Assembly: GCA_018063485.1 (NCBI GenBank)
Contig: JAGPBG010000153.1
Coordinates: 1 to 6,031 of the forward strand
Origin: Cypionkella sp.
GTDB lineage: Bacteria > Pseudomonadota > Alphaproteobacteria > Rhodobacterales > Rhodobacteraceae
Direction of reading: 5' to 3'
DNA: 6,031 nt
The position numbers and the translations under genes are program-made. The notes under the pieces are model-generated. The model ran no database searches and was not told the origin of the DNA. It saw only the letters and a program-made list of their open reading frames with translations. Positions 1 through 5,970 of this stretch are shown here, in pieces (the first letter of the stretch is position 1; each line of letters opens with the position of its first letter).

Positions 1-62
1 GCATTGGCCCCATCAAGGAAAGAGCCTGCGCGGAATTGGTCATGGGGGGATTGTTCGGTCAT
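1..62 (-). CDS. sucA: 2-oxoglutarate dehydrogenase E1 component, N-terminal fragment (partial at window edge)
   Basis: Only the first 20 codons and two bases are inside the window; the gene continues beyond base 1. The ATG at 62-60 opens a frame reading MTEQSPHDQFRAGSFLDGAN, which I recognise as the typical start of rhodobacterial SucA (MTEQSP-DQF followed by a short S/F-rich segment). A Shine-Dalgarno GAGG at 73-70 lies 7 bases upstream. SucA is the thiamine-diphosphate-dependent E1 subunit that decarboxylates 2-oxoglutarate and passes the succinyl group to the E2 lipoyl domain, giving succinyl-CoA, the substrate of SucCD encoded just upstream. It lies 176 bases downstream of sucD on the same strand, as expected for a sucCDA operon. 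None of the catalytic domain is visible, so identity rests on the N-terminus and the context. Confidence 0.85.
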   Translation of the reverse strand, partial: MTEQSPHDQFRAGSFLDGAN

Positions 63-124
63 TGGGTTACCTCAACTGGATTGGGGTCACAGAAGGATGA
101 AGGGTTGGTTGAGACAGCAGGACC

Positions 125-142
125 GCCCGCCAAAGGGCGGGC
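125..142 (-). other. Simple hairpin in the sucD-sucA spacer
   Basis: A perfect 7-bp inverted repeat, GCCCGCC (125-131) and GGCGGGC (136-142), is separated by the 4-base loop AAAG. It lies between the large palindromic repeat after sucD and the sucA ribosome binding site. On the minus (mRNA) strand no T-run follows it, so it does not look like a standard intrinsic terminator. It may act as an RNA processing or stability element, or may be a decayed relative of the neighbouring palindrome, whose arms have similar composition. The structure is directly visible; the role is inference. Confidence 0.5.
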
Positions 143-181
143 TGTGGGGGAGTGGTCTGGTCGCACCTGATCCAAGTCTTG

Positions 182-241
182 CTCCGTAGGGCGGGGGTTC
201 CCCCCGCCGTTTGGGGATGGGGCGGGGTGATTCCCGCCCTA
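182..241. repeat. GC-rich compound palindromic repeat, copy A (sucD-sucA spacer)
   Basis: The outer arms TAGGGCGGG (187-195) and CCCGCCCTA (233-241) pair perfectly over 9 bp. Two possible G-T pairs follow, then an inner 7-bp stem CCCCGCC (202-208) with GGCGGGG (221-227) closing a 12-base loop. Each half can instead fold into its own small hairpin: GGCGGGG 190-196 with 202-208, and GCGGGG/GGCGGG-type arms 221-227 with 233-238. The left edge, CTCCGTAGGGCGGGG (183-197), is shared with copy B at 1130-1144. The outer arm contains the sucD stop codon (TAG, 241-239 on the minus strand). It resembles REP or small MITE-like dispersed palindromes; only genome-wide copy number would establish that. Confidence 0.8.
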
Positions 242-1123
242 GGCCTTGATTGCTTTCATCACCGCCTCGCCCAGATGGGCGGGCGACTCGGCCACCACGA
301 TTCCGGCCTTGTTCATCGCCTCGATCTTCGATTCTGCGTCACCCTTGCCGCCCGAAACGATGGCTCCGGCGTGGCCCATGCGGCGGCCAGGAGGGGCGGT
401 GCGGCCGGCGATGAAGCCTGCGGTGGGCTTCCAGCGGCCCTTTTTGCGCTGGGCGGCCAGGTACTCCGCCGCCTCTTCCTCGGCAGAACCGCCGATTTCG
501 CCGATCATGATCATCGAATGGGTTTCGGGATCGTTCAGGAACATCTCCAGCACGTCGATATGTTCGGTGCCCTTGATCGGATCGCCGCCGATGCCGACAG
601 CGGTGGATTGGCCAAGGCCAAGGTCGGAGGTTTGCTTGACGGCCTCATAGGTGAGGGTGCCGGAACGCGAGACCACGCCGACAGAGCCGCGCTTGTGGAT
701 ATGGCCCGGCATGATGCCGATCTTGCAGGCGCCCGGCGTGATCACGCCGGGGCAGTTCGGCCCGATCAGCCGTGATTTCGAGCCTTCGAGCGCGCGTTTG
801 ACCTTCATCATGTCCAGCACCGGGATGCCTTCGGTGATGCACACGATCAACTCCATCTCGGCGTCGATCGCTTCAAGGATGCTGTCGGCGGCAAACGGCG
901 GCGGGACATAGATCACAGAGGCATTGGCACCGGTGAGCGCGCGGGCCTCATGCACCGAGTTGAACACCGGCAGATCAAGGTGGGAGGTGCCGCCCTTGCC
1001 GGGGGTGACGCCGCCGACCATTTTGGTGCCATAGGCGATGGCCTGTTCCGAATGGAACGTGCCCTGAGAGCCGGTAAAACCCTGGCAGATCAGCTTGGTG
1101 TTTTCGTTTACGAGAATGGCCAT
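239..1123 (-). CDS. sucD: Succinate-CoA ligase (ADP/GDP-forming) subunit alpha
   Basis: This is the 294-residue alpha subunit of succinyl-CoA synthetase (E. coli SucD has 289). It catalyses the TCA-cycle step succinyl-CoA + NDP + Pi to succinate + CoA + NTP, in the cytoplasm and in complex with SucC. The N-terminal CoA-binding Rossmann domain shows [15 protein letters not shown] near residues 15-29 and [10 protein letters not shown] near 73-82. The CoA-ligase half carries [11 protein letters not shown] (121-131), SRSGTLTYE (152-160) and [14 protein letters not shown] (177-190). The phosphorylated histidine is H251 in [16 protein letters not shown], equivalent to H246 in E. coli. A basic insertion, RKKGRWKP (about 226-233), precedes the FIAGRTAP segment and is absent from E. 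coli; I regard it as typical of alphaproteobacterial proteins. The ATG at 1123 is supported by GGAGAG at 1133-1128, spaced about 6 bases. It follows sucC after 72 bases. The stop codon TAG lies in the arm of repeat copy A. Confidence 0.97.
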   Translation of the reverse strand: MAILVNENTKLICQGFTGSQGTFHSEQAIAYGTKMVGGVTPGKGGTSHLDLPVFNSVHEARALTGANASVIYVPPPFAADSILEAIDAEMELIVCITEGIPVLDMMKVKRALEGSKSRLIGPNCPGVITPGACKIGIMPGHIHKRGSVGVVSRSGTLTYEAVKQTSDLGLGQSTAVGIGGDPIKGTEHIDVLEMFLNDPETHSMIMIGEIGGSAEEEAAEYLAAQRKKGRWKPTAGFIAGRTAPPGRRMGHAGAIVSGGKGDAESKIEAMNKAGIVVAESPAHLGEAVMKAIKA

Positions 1124-1127
1124 TTGT

Positions 1128-1133
1128 CTCTCC
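1128..1133 (-). promoter_or_regulatory. sucD ribosome binding site at the repeat edge
   Basis: GGAGAG on the minus strand lies 4-6 bases before the sucD ATG (1123-1121). Its GGAG (1133-1130) belongs to the 15-base segment CTCCGTAGGGCGGGG that copy B shares with copy A. Its first G (1133) is the last base of the 12-bp outer stem of copy B. The site is therefore probably supplied by the repeat, and its accessibility could depend on whether the stem is folded. The sequence match is observed; the regulatory effect is inference. Confidence 0.7.
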
Positions 1134-1193
1134 GTAGGGCGGGGTAGGCCCCGCCATGTGTGTGTGCGAAGGCGGGGTGACCCCCGCCCTACG
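1130..1193. repeat. GC-rich compound palindromic repeat, copy B (sucC-sucD spacer)
   Basis: The outer arms CGTAGGGCGGGG (1133-1144) and CCCCGCCCTACG (1182-1193) pair perfectly over 12 bp. A 4x4 internal loop follows (1145-1148 and 1178-1181), then an inner 7-bp stem CCCCGCC (1149-1155) with GGCGGGG (1171-1177). The stem closes a 15-base loop that contains a (TG)5 tract at 1157-1166. Each half can also form its own 7-bp hairpin with a 4-base loop: GGCGGGG-TAGG-CCCCGCC and GGCGGGG-TGAC-CCCCGCC. The element fills nearly the whole spacer, starting 2 bases after the sucC stop codon and ending at the sucD ribosome binding site. Strong intercistronic stems of this kind can stabilise upstream mRNA, as known for the puf operon of Rhodobacter; a similar effect here is inference. 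Confidence 0.88.
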
Positions 1194-1195
1194 GG

Positions 1196-2389
1196 TTATC
1201 CTTTGACGGCTTTGACGATCTTTTGTGCACCGTCTTTCAGATCATCAGCGGCGATGACGTTCAGGCCGGAGTTGCGGATGATGTCCTTGCCCAGATCGAC
1301 GTTAGTGCCTTCAAGCCGCACCACCAGTGGCACCTTGAGGCCGACTTCTTTCACCGCAGCGATCACGCCTTCGGCGATGATGTCACAGCGCATGATGCCG
1401 CCGAAGATGTTCACAAGGATGCCTTTGACGTTCGGGTCAGAGGTGATGATCTTGAAGGCCTCGGTGACCTTTTCCTTGGTGGCGCCGCCGCCGACGTCAA
1501 GGAAATTGGCAGGCTCGGCGCCGTAGAGTTTGATGATGTCCATGGTGGCCATCGCCAATCCTGCGCCGTTGACCATGCAGCCGATTTCGCCATCAAGCGC
1601 GATATAGTTCAGATCGAATTTCGAGGCGGCGAGTTCCTTGGGGTCTTCCTCGGTTTCATCGCGCAGTGCTGCTATATCGGGGTGGCGATACATCGCATTG
1701 CCGTCAAAGCTCATCTTGGCATCCAGAAGTTTCAGCGAGCCGTCTTTGAGGACGCAGAACGGATTGATTTCCAGCATCTCCATGTCTTTTTCGACAAAGA
1801 GGCGATAGAGATTTCTCACGATGCCCACGCATTGCTTGACCTGCGCACCTTCCAGACCCAGCGCGAAAGCGACGCGGCGGCCGTGGAAATCCGAAAAGCC
1901 AGTGGCGGGGTCGATGTCAAAGGACAGGATCTTTTCGGGGGTGTCGTGGGCGACATCCTCGATCGACATGCCGCCTTCGGTGGAAACGACAAAGGAAATG
2001 CGCGAGGTCTGCCGGTCTATCAGCATGGCGAGGTAAAGCTCGCGGGCGATGTCGGAGCCGTCTTCGATATAGATGCGGTTGACCTGCTTGCCAGCCGGTC
2101 CGGTCTGCACGGTGACAAGGGTGCGGCCCAGCATCTGGCGGGCAAATTCTGCGGCCTCACCAACCGAGCGGGCCAGACGGACGCCGCCTTTTTCACCGGC
2201 TTCGGCTTCTTTGAAATGGCCCTTGCCACGGCCGCCGGCGTGGATTTGCGCCTTGACCACCCAGAGCGGGCCGCCCAGCTCGCCCGCCGCCGATTTCGCC
2301 TCTTCGGCGCGGGTGATGGCCCGACCGTCGGAAACCGGAATGCCATAGCTGCGCAATAGGGCCTTGGCCTGATATTCGTGGATGTTCAT
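1196..2389 (-). CDS. sucC: Succinate-CoA ligase (ADP/GDP-forming) subunit beta
   Basis: This is the 397-residue beta subunit of succinyl-CoA synthetase (E. coli SucC has 388). It binds the nucleotide and succinate and pairs with SucD. The start [19 protein letters not shown] is the family signature. The ATP-grasp domain spans roughly residues 9-230 and shows [15 protein letters not shown] (45-59) and [25 protein letters not shown] (205-229, in which N209 and D223 match the E. coli magnesium ligands N199 and D213). The C-terminal ligase domain (about 255-397) shows [11 protein letters not shown] (274-284), NFLDVGGGA (295-303), the phosphate-loop region [16 protein letters not shown] (327-342), and [12 protein letters not shown] (357-368). 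The start is fixed by the conserved N-terminus, although the ribosome binding site is weak (GGGA about 8 bases upstream). It is first in the sucCDA block and lies 96 bases downstream of the paired palindromes at 2485-2515. Family members differ in ATP or GTP preference; I cannot settle that here. Confidence 0.97.
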   Translation of the reverse strand: MNIHEYQAKALLRSYGIPVSDGRAITRAEEAKSAAGELGGPLWVVKAQIHAGGRGKGHFKEAEAGEKGGVRLARSVGEAAEFARQMLGRTLVTVQTGPAGKQVNRIYIEDGSDIARELYLAMLIDRQTSRISFVVSTEGGMSIEDVAHDTPEKILSFDIDPATGFSDFHGRRVAFALGLEGAQVKQCVGIVRNLYRLFVEKDMEMLEINPFCVLKDGSLKLLDAKMSFDGNAMYRHPDIAALRDETEEDPKELAASKFDLNYIALDGEIGCMVNGAGLAMATMDIIKLYGAEPANFLDVGGGATKEKVTEAFKIITSDPNVKGILVNIFGGIMRCDIIAEGVIAAVKEVGLKVPLVVRLEGTNVDLGKDIIRNSGLNVIAADDLKDGAQKIVKAVKG

Positions 2390-2481
2390 GGATCTGTCCC
2401 ATCAGCTTGAATTCAGCCCCTCTTGCCACAGATTGCAGGGCTGACAAAACCCTAAGCCACCGAGATCGGCGGAAAAGCGAC

Positions 2482-2516
2482 ATTTGTGATCACAGCAAAA
2501 AAATTTGTGATCACAA
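2482..2516. promoter_or_regulatory. Tandem palindromic operator-like sites upstream of sucC
   Basis: The 13-base sequence ATTTGTGATCACA occurs twice, at 2482-2494 and 2503-2515. Each copy contains the perfect 10-base palindrome TGTGATCACA (2485-2494 and 2506-2515), and the second extends to a 12-base palindrome TTGTGATCACAA (2505-2516). The centres are exactly 21 bp apart, two helical turns, so two dimers would sit on the same DNA face. An A7 run (2497-2503) joins the sites and may bend the DNA. The pair lies 96-127 bases upstream of the sucC ATG in the only sizeable gap before the suc genes. I infer a binding site for an unidentified dimeric regulator. It is not a CRP/FNR site as usually defined, because the half-sites lack the spacer. 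I see no convincing sigma-70 boxes nearby. Confidence 0.6.
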
Positions 2517-2555
2517 GCAGGATTTCGTTACCGCAAATGGCCGCGCGGGCCTGAG

Positions 2556-3755
2556 TCAGTTCAGGTAGATGGCCATCAGCATGGCATTGCCCTGCATCAT
2601 GCCTTCAAAGCGGTTCCAACTGTCGGCGCTGATCAAAGCGCCGTTTTCCAGATAGGGGGCGGCGGCCCAGCCGTGAATCCAGCCGACCACATCAATCGGC
2701 GCGGGTTCGAGAAACACACGTTTCATATTCACCCCCACCGGCCCGTCCAGACGCCAATAGGGCACCAGTTTTTCGCCGTTCAACATGGCTTCCAGATCGG
2801 CCAGAACCTCTTGCCAGCGCGCGCCGGTATCGCCGGGCAGATCAAGGCCAAGGGCGGATTTCTGGCGGGCGTTGGGCAGCCATTCGTTTGCATCATCGGT
2901 TTCCTTGTCGATCAGCGTCCAGAAACGGCGGTTGTCGGTAACCATGGCCAGGAAGTGATCGCGCGCGGCGGCCATGCGCGGGGCGTCGGGCGTTTGGTGC
3001 AGCATATCAAACACGGTGGCAAAGACGTCAAAGCCATCGGGGGTGGTGGCATCCATGCCGAAAATCGGATCGGGGGCCATGGTGCCCAGAGACTCCATCT
3101 TGGCGCGGCCCTGCATTATTCTGGTGATCGGCGGGGTAGGATCATAGGCGAGGATCATTTCCGACATACCGCCCAGCATATGCGTATAGGCCGAGAGCCA
3201 GGCGGCATCGGCGACATCGAACCGCACCACAGGCGCAGGCGTGGCCGGATCGCGCGATTGCCATTGCCAGCCCATCAGGATCGGGCCGAGGACTTCGAGC
3301 AGATCTTCGCCGGGATCGCGGGTTTGGTTGGCGTTGATGTCGAACCAGAGGTCGGCAAAGTTGATCTCGACGCCGAAATCGGAGCTATCGGGGATATCGG
3401 CCAAGGGCGCGCGGGCGGCGTCCATGGTGGTGGTGACGGTGGTAAAGAGGGTGGTGAAAAGCGCCGGATCAAAGGCGGCGGGGGTGGGGTTTTCCGGCAG
3501 GCGGGTGTTCAGCATCGGCAACATGCCGGTGCGGTCGATGAACCCCGAGGCCCAGCGCAGTTGCATGCTGAGTTCAACCGCCGACAGAAAGCGCACTCCG
3601 CCAAGGGCGAAGCGGTCGGCATCGGTGGGGGAGGGCAGGGCGGCAAGCCGGGCTTCGGTCGCGGTGATGCCTTTGGCCCCGAGTTCCTTGCTGAGGGTTT
3701 CGGCGGCAAGGGGGGAGGCAAGAGTGGTCAGGGCCAGAACGATGAACGCGCGCAT
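2556..3755 (-). CDS. Secreted protein of unknown function with an EF-hand-like loop
   Basis: I do not recognise a named family in these 399 residues. The N-terminus MRAFIVLALTTLASPLAA|ET is a clear Sec signal peptide (hydrophobic 4-13, likely cleavage after A18), with no lipobox cysteine, so a periplasmic or exported soluble protein is expected. No further membrane helix is evident. Residues 139-150, DINANQTRDPGE, fit a calcium-binding loop with oxygen ligands at positions 1, 3, 5, 7, 9 and 12, preceded by NFADLWF. The rest is rich in Trp, Met and acidic residues (for example MGWQWQSRDP 161-170, YWRLDGPVGVNMKRVFLEP 333-351, WIHGWAAAPYLENG 359-372), suggesting a compact, mainly helical domain. 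The ATG is supported by AGGA at 3766-3763 with a 7-base spacer. It lies 59 bases downstream of the methyltransferase and may be cotranscribed with it. It ends 166 bases before sucC, and the operator-like sites in between suggest that sucC is controlled separately. Confidence 0.88.
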   Translation of the reverse strand: MRAFIVLALTTLASPLAAETLSKELGAKGITATEARLAALPSPTDADRFALGGVRFLSAVELSMQLRWASGFIDRTGMLPMLNTRLPENPTPAAFDPALFTTLFTTVTTTMDAARAPLADIPDSSDFGVEINFADLWFDINANQTRDPGEDLLEVLGPILMGWQWQSRDPATPAPVVRFDVADAAWLSAYTHMLGGMSEMILAYDPTPPITRIMQGRAKMESLGTMAPDPIFGMDATTPDGFDVFATVFDMLHQTPDAPRMAAARDHFLAMVTDNRRFWTLIDKETDDANEWLPNARQKSALGLDLPGDTGARWQEVLADLEAMLNGEKLVPYWRLDGPVGVNMKRVFLEPAPIDVVGWIHGWAAAPYLENGALISADSWNRFEGMMQGNAMLMAIYLN

Positions 3756-3814
3756 GGGAAATCCTTTCGATCAATGCGGCAAGGATGGCGCGGGTGGGGT
3801 TGGATTGCAAGCGA

Positions 3815-4546
3815 TCAGCCGTGGGTGAAGAGCCTTTGGCCGCGTGGCAGGCGGGTGTCTTGCAAGGTGAGCGGCAAGCCGTGGTTCGTGCCGAGTTCGA
3901 GGATGTCGGCTGCCGCATGGTGATAGGGCGCGCGGGTGGCGTGGGTGACAACGCCATCGGGCTGGCGGTGGCTTTGCGCCGGGTTTGGCGGGGCGAGGAA
4001 AGCGGTGAAGAGGAGTTTTTGCAGCCCGGGGAAATGGGCGCGGATTTGGGATAGCGCGCGGTTCAGGTGCGAGAGCGGCAGGTGGGTAAAGACCGCAAAG
4101 GCGAGGACGTGGGTGATGGTGTCGGGCAGGCCCGCAAAGGTGAAATCGGGGTCTTCGATCAGATGATTTATCGGCAGGCGGGCGGGGTCGGCCAGCTCGA
4201 TGGCGCGGCCTCTCTGCATCAGTGCGCCGCTGAGATCGGTGGCCCGGTAGTGGCCGGGATCAAGGTAGGGCACGGCCTTGCAGCCCAGACGCAGGCTGCC
4301 TGCTCCGATGTCGAGAAGCTGGTGGTAGGGCATGAGGCCGTGGGATAGCAAAAGGGCCATTTGCAGCCGTCCGGTCTCTTCCCAGCGCCCGCCGACGATG
4401 TCGCGGTGGCGGCCTTTGGCGAGGGCATCAGAGTAGAAACCGGGTTTGTGATAGGGCGAGATCGCGCTGGTTGAAGCGGTGTCGGGGGGTTCACACCCCT
4501 GTCGCGGCCCTCCGGTGGGATCTTTGTACGATGAGGACGGGGTCAC
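3815..4546 (-). CDS. Class I SAM-dependent methyltransferase
   Basis: The protein has 243 residues when started at the GTG at 4546-4544. Its GTGA overlaps the pepT stop TGA by 4 bases, a typical translational-coupling arrangement. The frame remains open to 4873 inside pepT, but that part is a shadow of pepT. No internal ATG occurs before residue 63, and residue 63 is too close to the SAM motif to be a likely start. The SAM-binding glycine loop is LLDIGAGSLRLG (77-88), followed by an acidic residue at the end of the second strand (ATDLS, D104). The segment THVLAFAVFTHLPLSHL (145-161) matches the motif IV/post-motif region, and KLLFTAFL (177-184) a later core strand. The DIGAGSLRLG...YLDPGHYRATDLS pattern resembles small methyltransferases annotated only as SAM-dependent. 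The substrate cannot be predicted. The first 30 residues are polar and probably disordered, so a slightly later start is possible. Confidence 0.82.
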   Translation of the reverse strand: MTPSSSYKDPTGGPRQGCEPPDTASTSAISPYHKPGFYSDALAKGRHRDIVGGRWEETGRLQMALLLSHGLMPYHQLLDIGAGSLRLGCKAVPYLDPGHYRATDLSGALMQRGRAIELADPARLPINHLIEDPDFTFAGLPDTITHVLAFAVFTHLPLSHLNRALSQIRAHFPGLQKLLFTAFLAPPNPAQSHRQPDGVVTHATRAPYHHAAADILELGTNHGLPLTLQDTRLPRGQRLFTHG

Positions 4547-5775
4547 GGTTTGACGGCGTGTTGCACCAAGGCGAGGGCGAAATCGGTCGCACGGCCCATA
4601 TCCTGCACGGAAATCCATTCCAGCGGGCCGTGGATGTTTTGCATTCCGGTAAAGAGATTGGGGGTGGGGATGCCCATTTCGGTGAGACGCGAGCCATCGG
4701 TGCCGCCGCGGATTGGAACCGAGATCGGCTCGATCCCGATGGCGCGGCAGGCCTCTTGGGCGAGGATCACGGGCGTCATGTCCTTTTCCAGCCAATAGCG
4801 CATGTTGCGGTATTGTTTGGTGAGGGTGCAGCTGATTTCTGCGTCCGGTTCGGTGGCGGCGATGGTCGTGCAAAGCTGTTGCAGCAGCGCGCCTTTGGCG
4901 GCGAGGCCGCTCCGTTCGAAATCGCGCAGGATGAAGCGCAGGGTGCAGTCTGCGGCGGAACCGGAAAGGTCGGTGAGGTGGATGAAGCCCTCGCGGCCTT
5001 CGGTGGCCTCGGGGGTCTGGTTGGCGGGCAGGGCAAGGATGATCTTGGCGGCAAGATGCAGGGCGTTGATCAGTTTGCCCTTGGCCGATCCGGGGTGGAT
5101 CGACACACCGGTAATTCTTACCGTCGCGGCATCGGCCGAAAAGCTCTCATATTCCACCTCGCCCACTGCGCCACCGTCGAAAGTATAGGCGAAATCGGCG
5201 GCGAGATCGGCAGGCAGGCGGGAATGAACGCCGCGACCGATTTCCTCATCCGGGGTGAAGGCGATGCGCAGCGGCGGGTGCGGAATTTCGGGATGGGCGA
5301 GCAGGTGGCGCGCGGCGGTCATCAAGATGGCAACGCCGGCCTTGTCATCGGCCCCCAGCAGGGTAAGGCCCGAGGCGGTGATGATGTCATGCCCCTGTTT
5401 GGTGGCAAGATAGGGAAAATCCTCGGGCGACAGGGTGAGCACCGCGTTGTCGGGATAGCTGATTGAGCCGCCGTTGTAACCCTTGATCAGGCGCGGTTTC
5501 ACTCCGGTGGCGTTGAATTGGGGGGCGGTATCGACATGGGCGAGCAGGCCGACGGTTGGGCCCGCCGCCGTGCCGGGGATGGTGGCCAGGACCGTGCCAT
5601 ATTCGGTAAGGGTGACTTCCGAGGCACCGATTTCGATCAGTTCGGCTTGCAGCAGGTTCAGGATGGTGAACTGGATATTGGTCGAGGGCGAGGCGGTGTT
5701 GTTCTCATTGCTCTGGCTGTCGATCGATGCATAGCGCGTCAGACGCGTGGCGAGTTCTTCGTGGAAATCAGACAT
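4543..5775 (-). CDS. pepT: Peptidase T (tripeptide aminopeptidase, M20B family)
   Basis: This is a complete zinc tripeptidase of 410 residues (enterobacterial PepT has about 408). It removes the N-terminal residue from tripeptides in the cytoplasm, a late step in peptide recycling. The di-zinc site is intact: H80 and D82 in LLAHVDTAP, bridging D143 in LLGADDKAG, catalytic E177 and metal ligand E178 in FTPDEEIGRG, D200 in YTFDGG, and H382 in GMQNIHGPLEW. The RGGTDGSRLTEMGIPTPNLFTG block (356-377) is characteristic of PepT rather than other M20 members. The dimerisation (lid) domain spans roughly residues 210-325. The ATG at 5775 has a strong AGGAGG at 5786-5781, spaced 5 bases. The gene is divergent from the gene starting at 5984. 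Its stop codon is shared with the GTG start of the methyltransferase, so the two are likely cotranscribed. Confidence 0.96.
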   Translation of the reverse strand: MSDFHEELATRLTRYASIDSQSNENNTASPSTNIQFTILNLLQAELIEIGASEVTLTEYGTVLATIPGTAAGPTVGLLAHVDTAPQFNATGVKPRLIKGYNGGSISYPDNAVLTLSPEDFPYLATKQGHDIITASGLTLLGADDKAGVAILMTAARHLLAHPEIPHPPLRIAFTPDEEIGRGVHSRLPADLAADFAYTFDGGAVGEVEYESFSADAATVRITGVSIHPGSAKGKLINALHLAAKIILALPANQTPEATEGREGFIHLTDLSGSAADCTLRFILRDFERSGLAAKGALLQQLCTTIAATEPDAEISCTLTKQYRNMRYWLEKDMTPVILAQEACRAIGIEPISVPIRGGTDGSRLTEMGIPTPNLFTGMQNIHGPLEWISVQDMGRATDFALALVQHAVKP

Positions 5776-5798
5776 ATGGGCCTCCTCTGGCTGGGCGG

Positions 5799-5827
5799 AT
5801 TTGGGGCAATGGCGGGTAACAAGTCAA
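5799..5827 (-). promoter_or_regulatory. Candidate sigma-70 promoter for pepT
   Basis: On the minus strand TTGACT (5827-5822; 5 of 6 matches to the -35 consensus) is followed after exactly 17 bases by CCAAAT (5804-5799; 3 of 6 matches to the -10 consensus). Transcription would start near 5792, leaving a short leader that just includes the AGGAGG ribosome binding site at 5786-5781. The weak -10 box makes this a moderate call. Confidence 0.35.
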
Positions 5828-5882
5828 GCTGTGGAATGGGTGAATGCCTGAGGGCCGGGGGAGGGCGATGGAAGGTCCGGGT

Positions 5883-5896
5883 GGCGCGTCAGCGCC
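5883..5896. other. Small hairpin in the divergent pepT intergenic region
   Basis: GGCGC (5883-5887) and GCGCC (5892-5896) form a perfect 5-bp stem with the loop GTCA. It lies in the middle of the 208-base region between pepT and the plus-strand gene at 5984. No T-run follows on either strand, so it is not a terminator. In a GC-rich genome a stem this short may be chance. Apart from this, the pepT promoter candidate and the two ribosome binding sites, I see nothing in 5776-5983. Confidence 0.25.
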
Positions 5897-5970
5897 GCCC
5901 GATAGACTTGCAATTCCGTGTCGGACCGTCTTTCCTGGCAGTGTTGGCTTGTGCGACAGGCAAGGCCAAA

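Noticed and set aside
125..142. Hairpin GCCCGCC-AAAG-GGCGGGC as an intrinsic terminator after sucD
   Set aside because: No T-run follows on the minus strand (the next bases are GGTCCTGCTG), and sucA continues the operon downstream.
152..775. Plus-strand frames in 1-775
   Set aside because: They run through the palindromic repeat and antisense to sucD. They have no ribosome binding site, and their products look like reverse-complement artefacts.
1223..2359. 378-codon open frame on the plus strand opposite sucC
   Set aside because: It is a shadow of sucC caused by high GC at third codon positions. Its translation is low-complexity H/D/G/A-rich and has no family features, while the minus strand encodes an unmistakable SucC.
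2497..2516. Palindrome TTGTGATCACAA followed on the minus strand by a T-run, as a terminator for the upstream secreted-protein gene
   Set aside because: A gapless palindrome leaves at most a short AT-rich stem after loop formation, and the same palindrome recurs 21 bp away, which fits protein binding sites better. Termination in this gap cannot be excluded but is not shown.
2539..2551. GGCC-GCGCG-GGCC inverted repeat just after the secreted-protein gene
   Set aside because: The stem is only 4 bp and has no T-run; this is common by chance in GC-rich DNA.
2673..3923. 416-codon open frame on the plus strand opposite the secreted protein
   Set aside because: Its product is G/H/R-rich without domain structure and it crosses two minus-strand genes. 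The minus-strand frame has a signal peptide and a ribosome binding site.
4547..4873. Upstream extension of the methyltransferase frame to 4873
   Set aside because: This part lies wholly within the pepT coding sequence and is H/R/P-rich without family similarity. The GTG at 4546 overlapping the pepT stop is the better start.
4471..5466. 331-codon open frame on the plus strand opposite pepT
   Set aside because: It is antisense to a PepT with all catalytic residues intact, and its translation has shadow-type composition.
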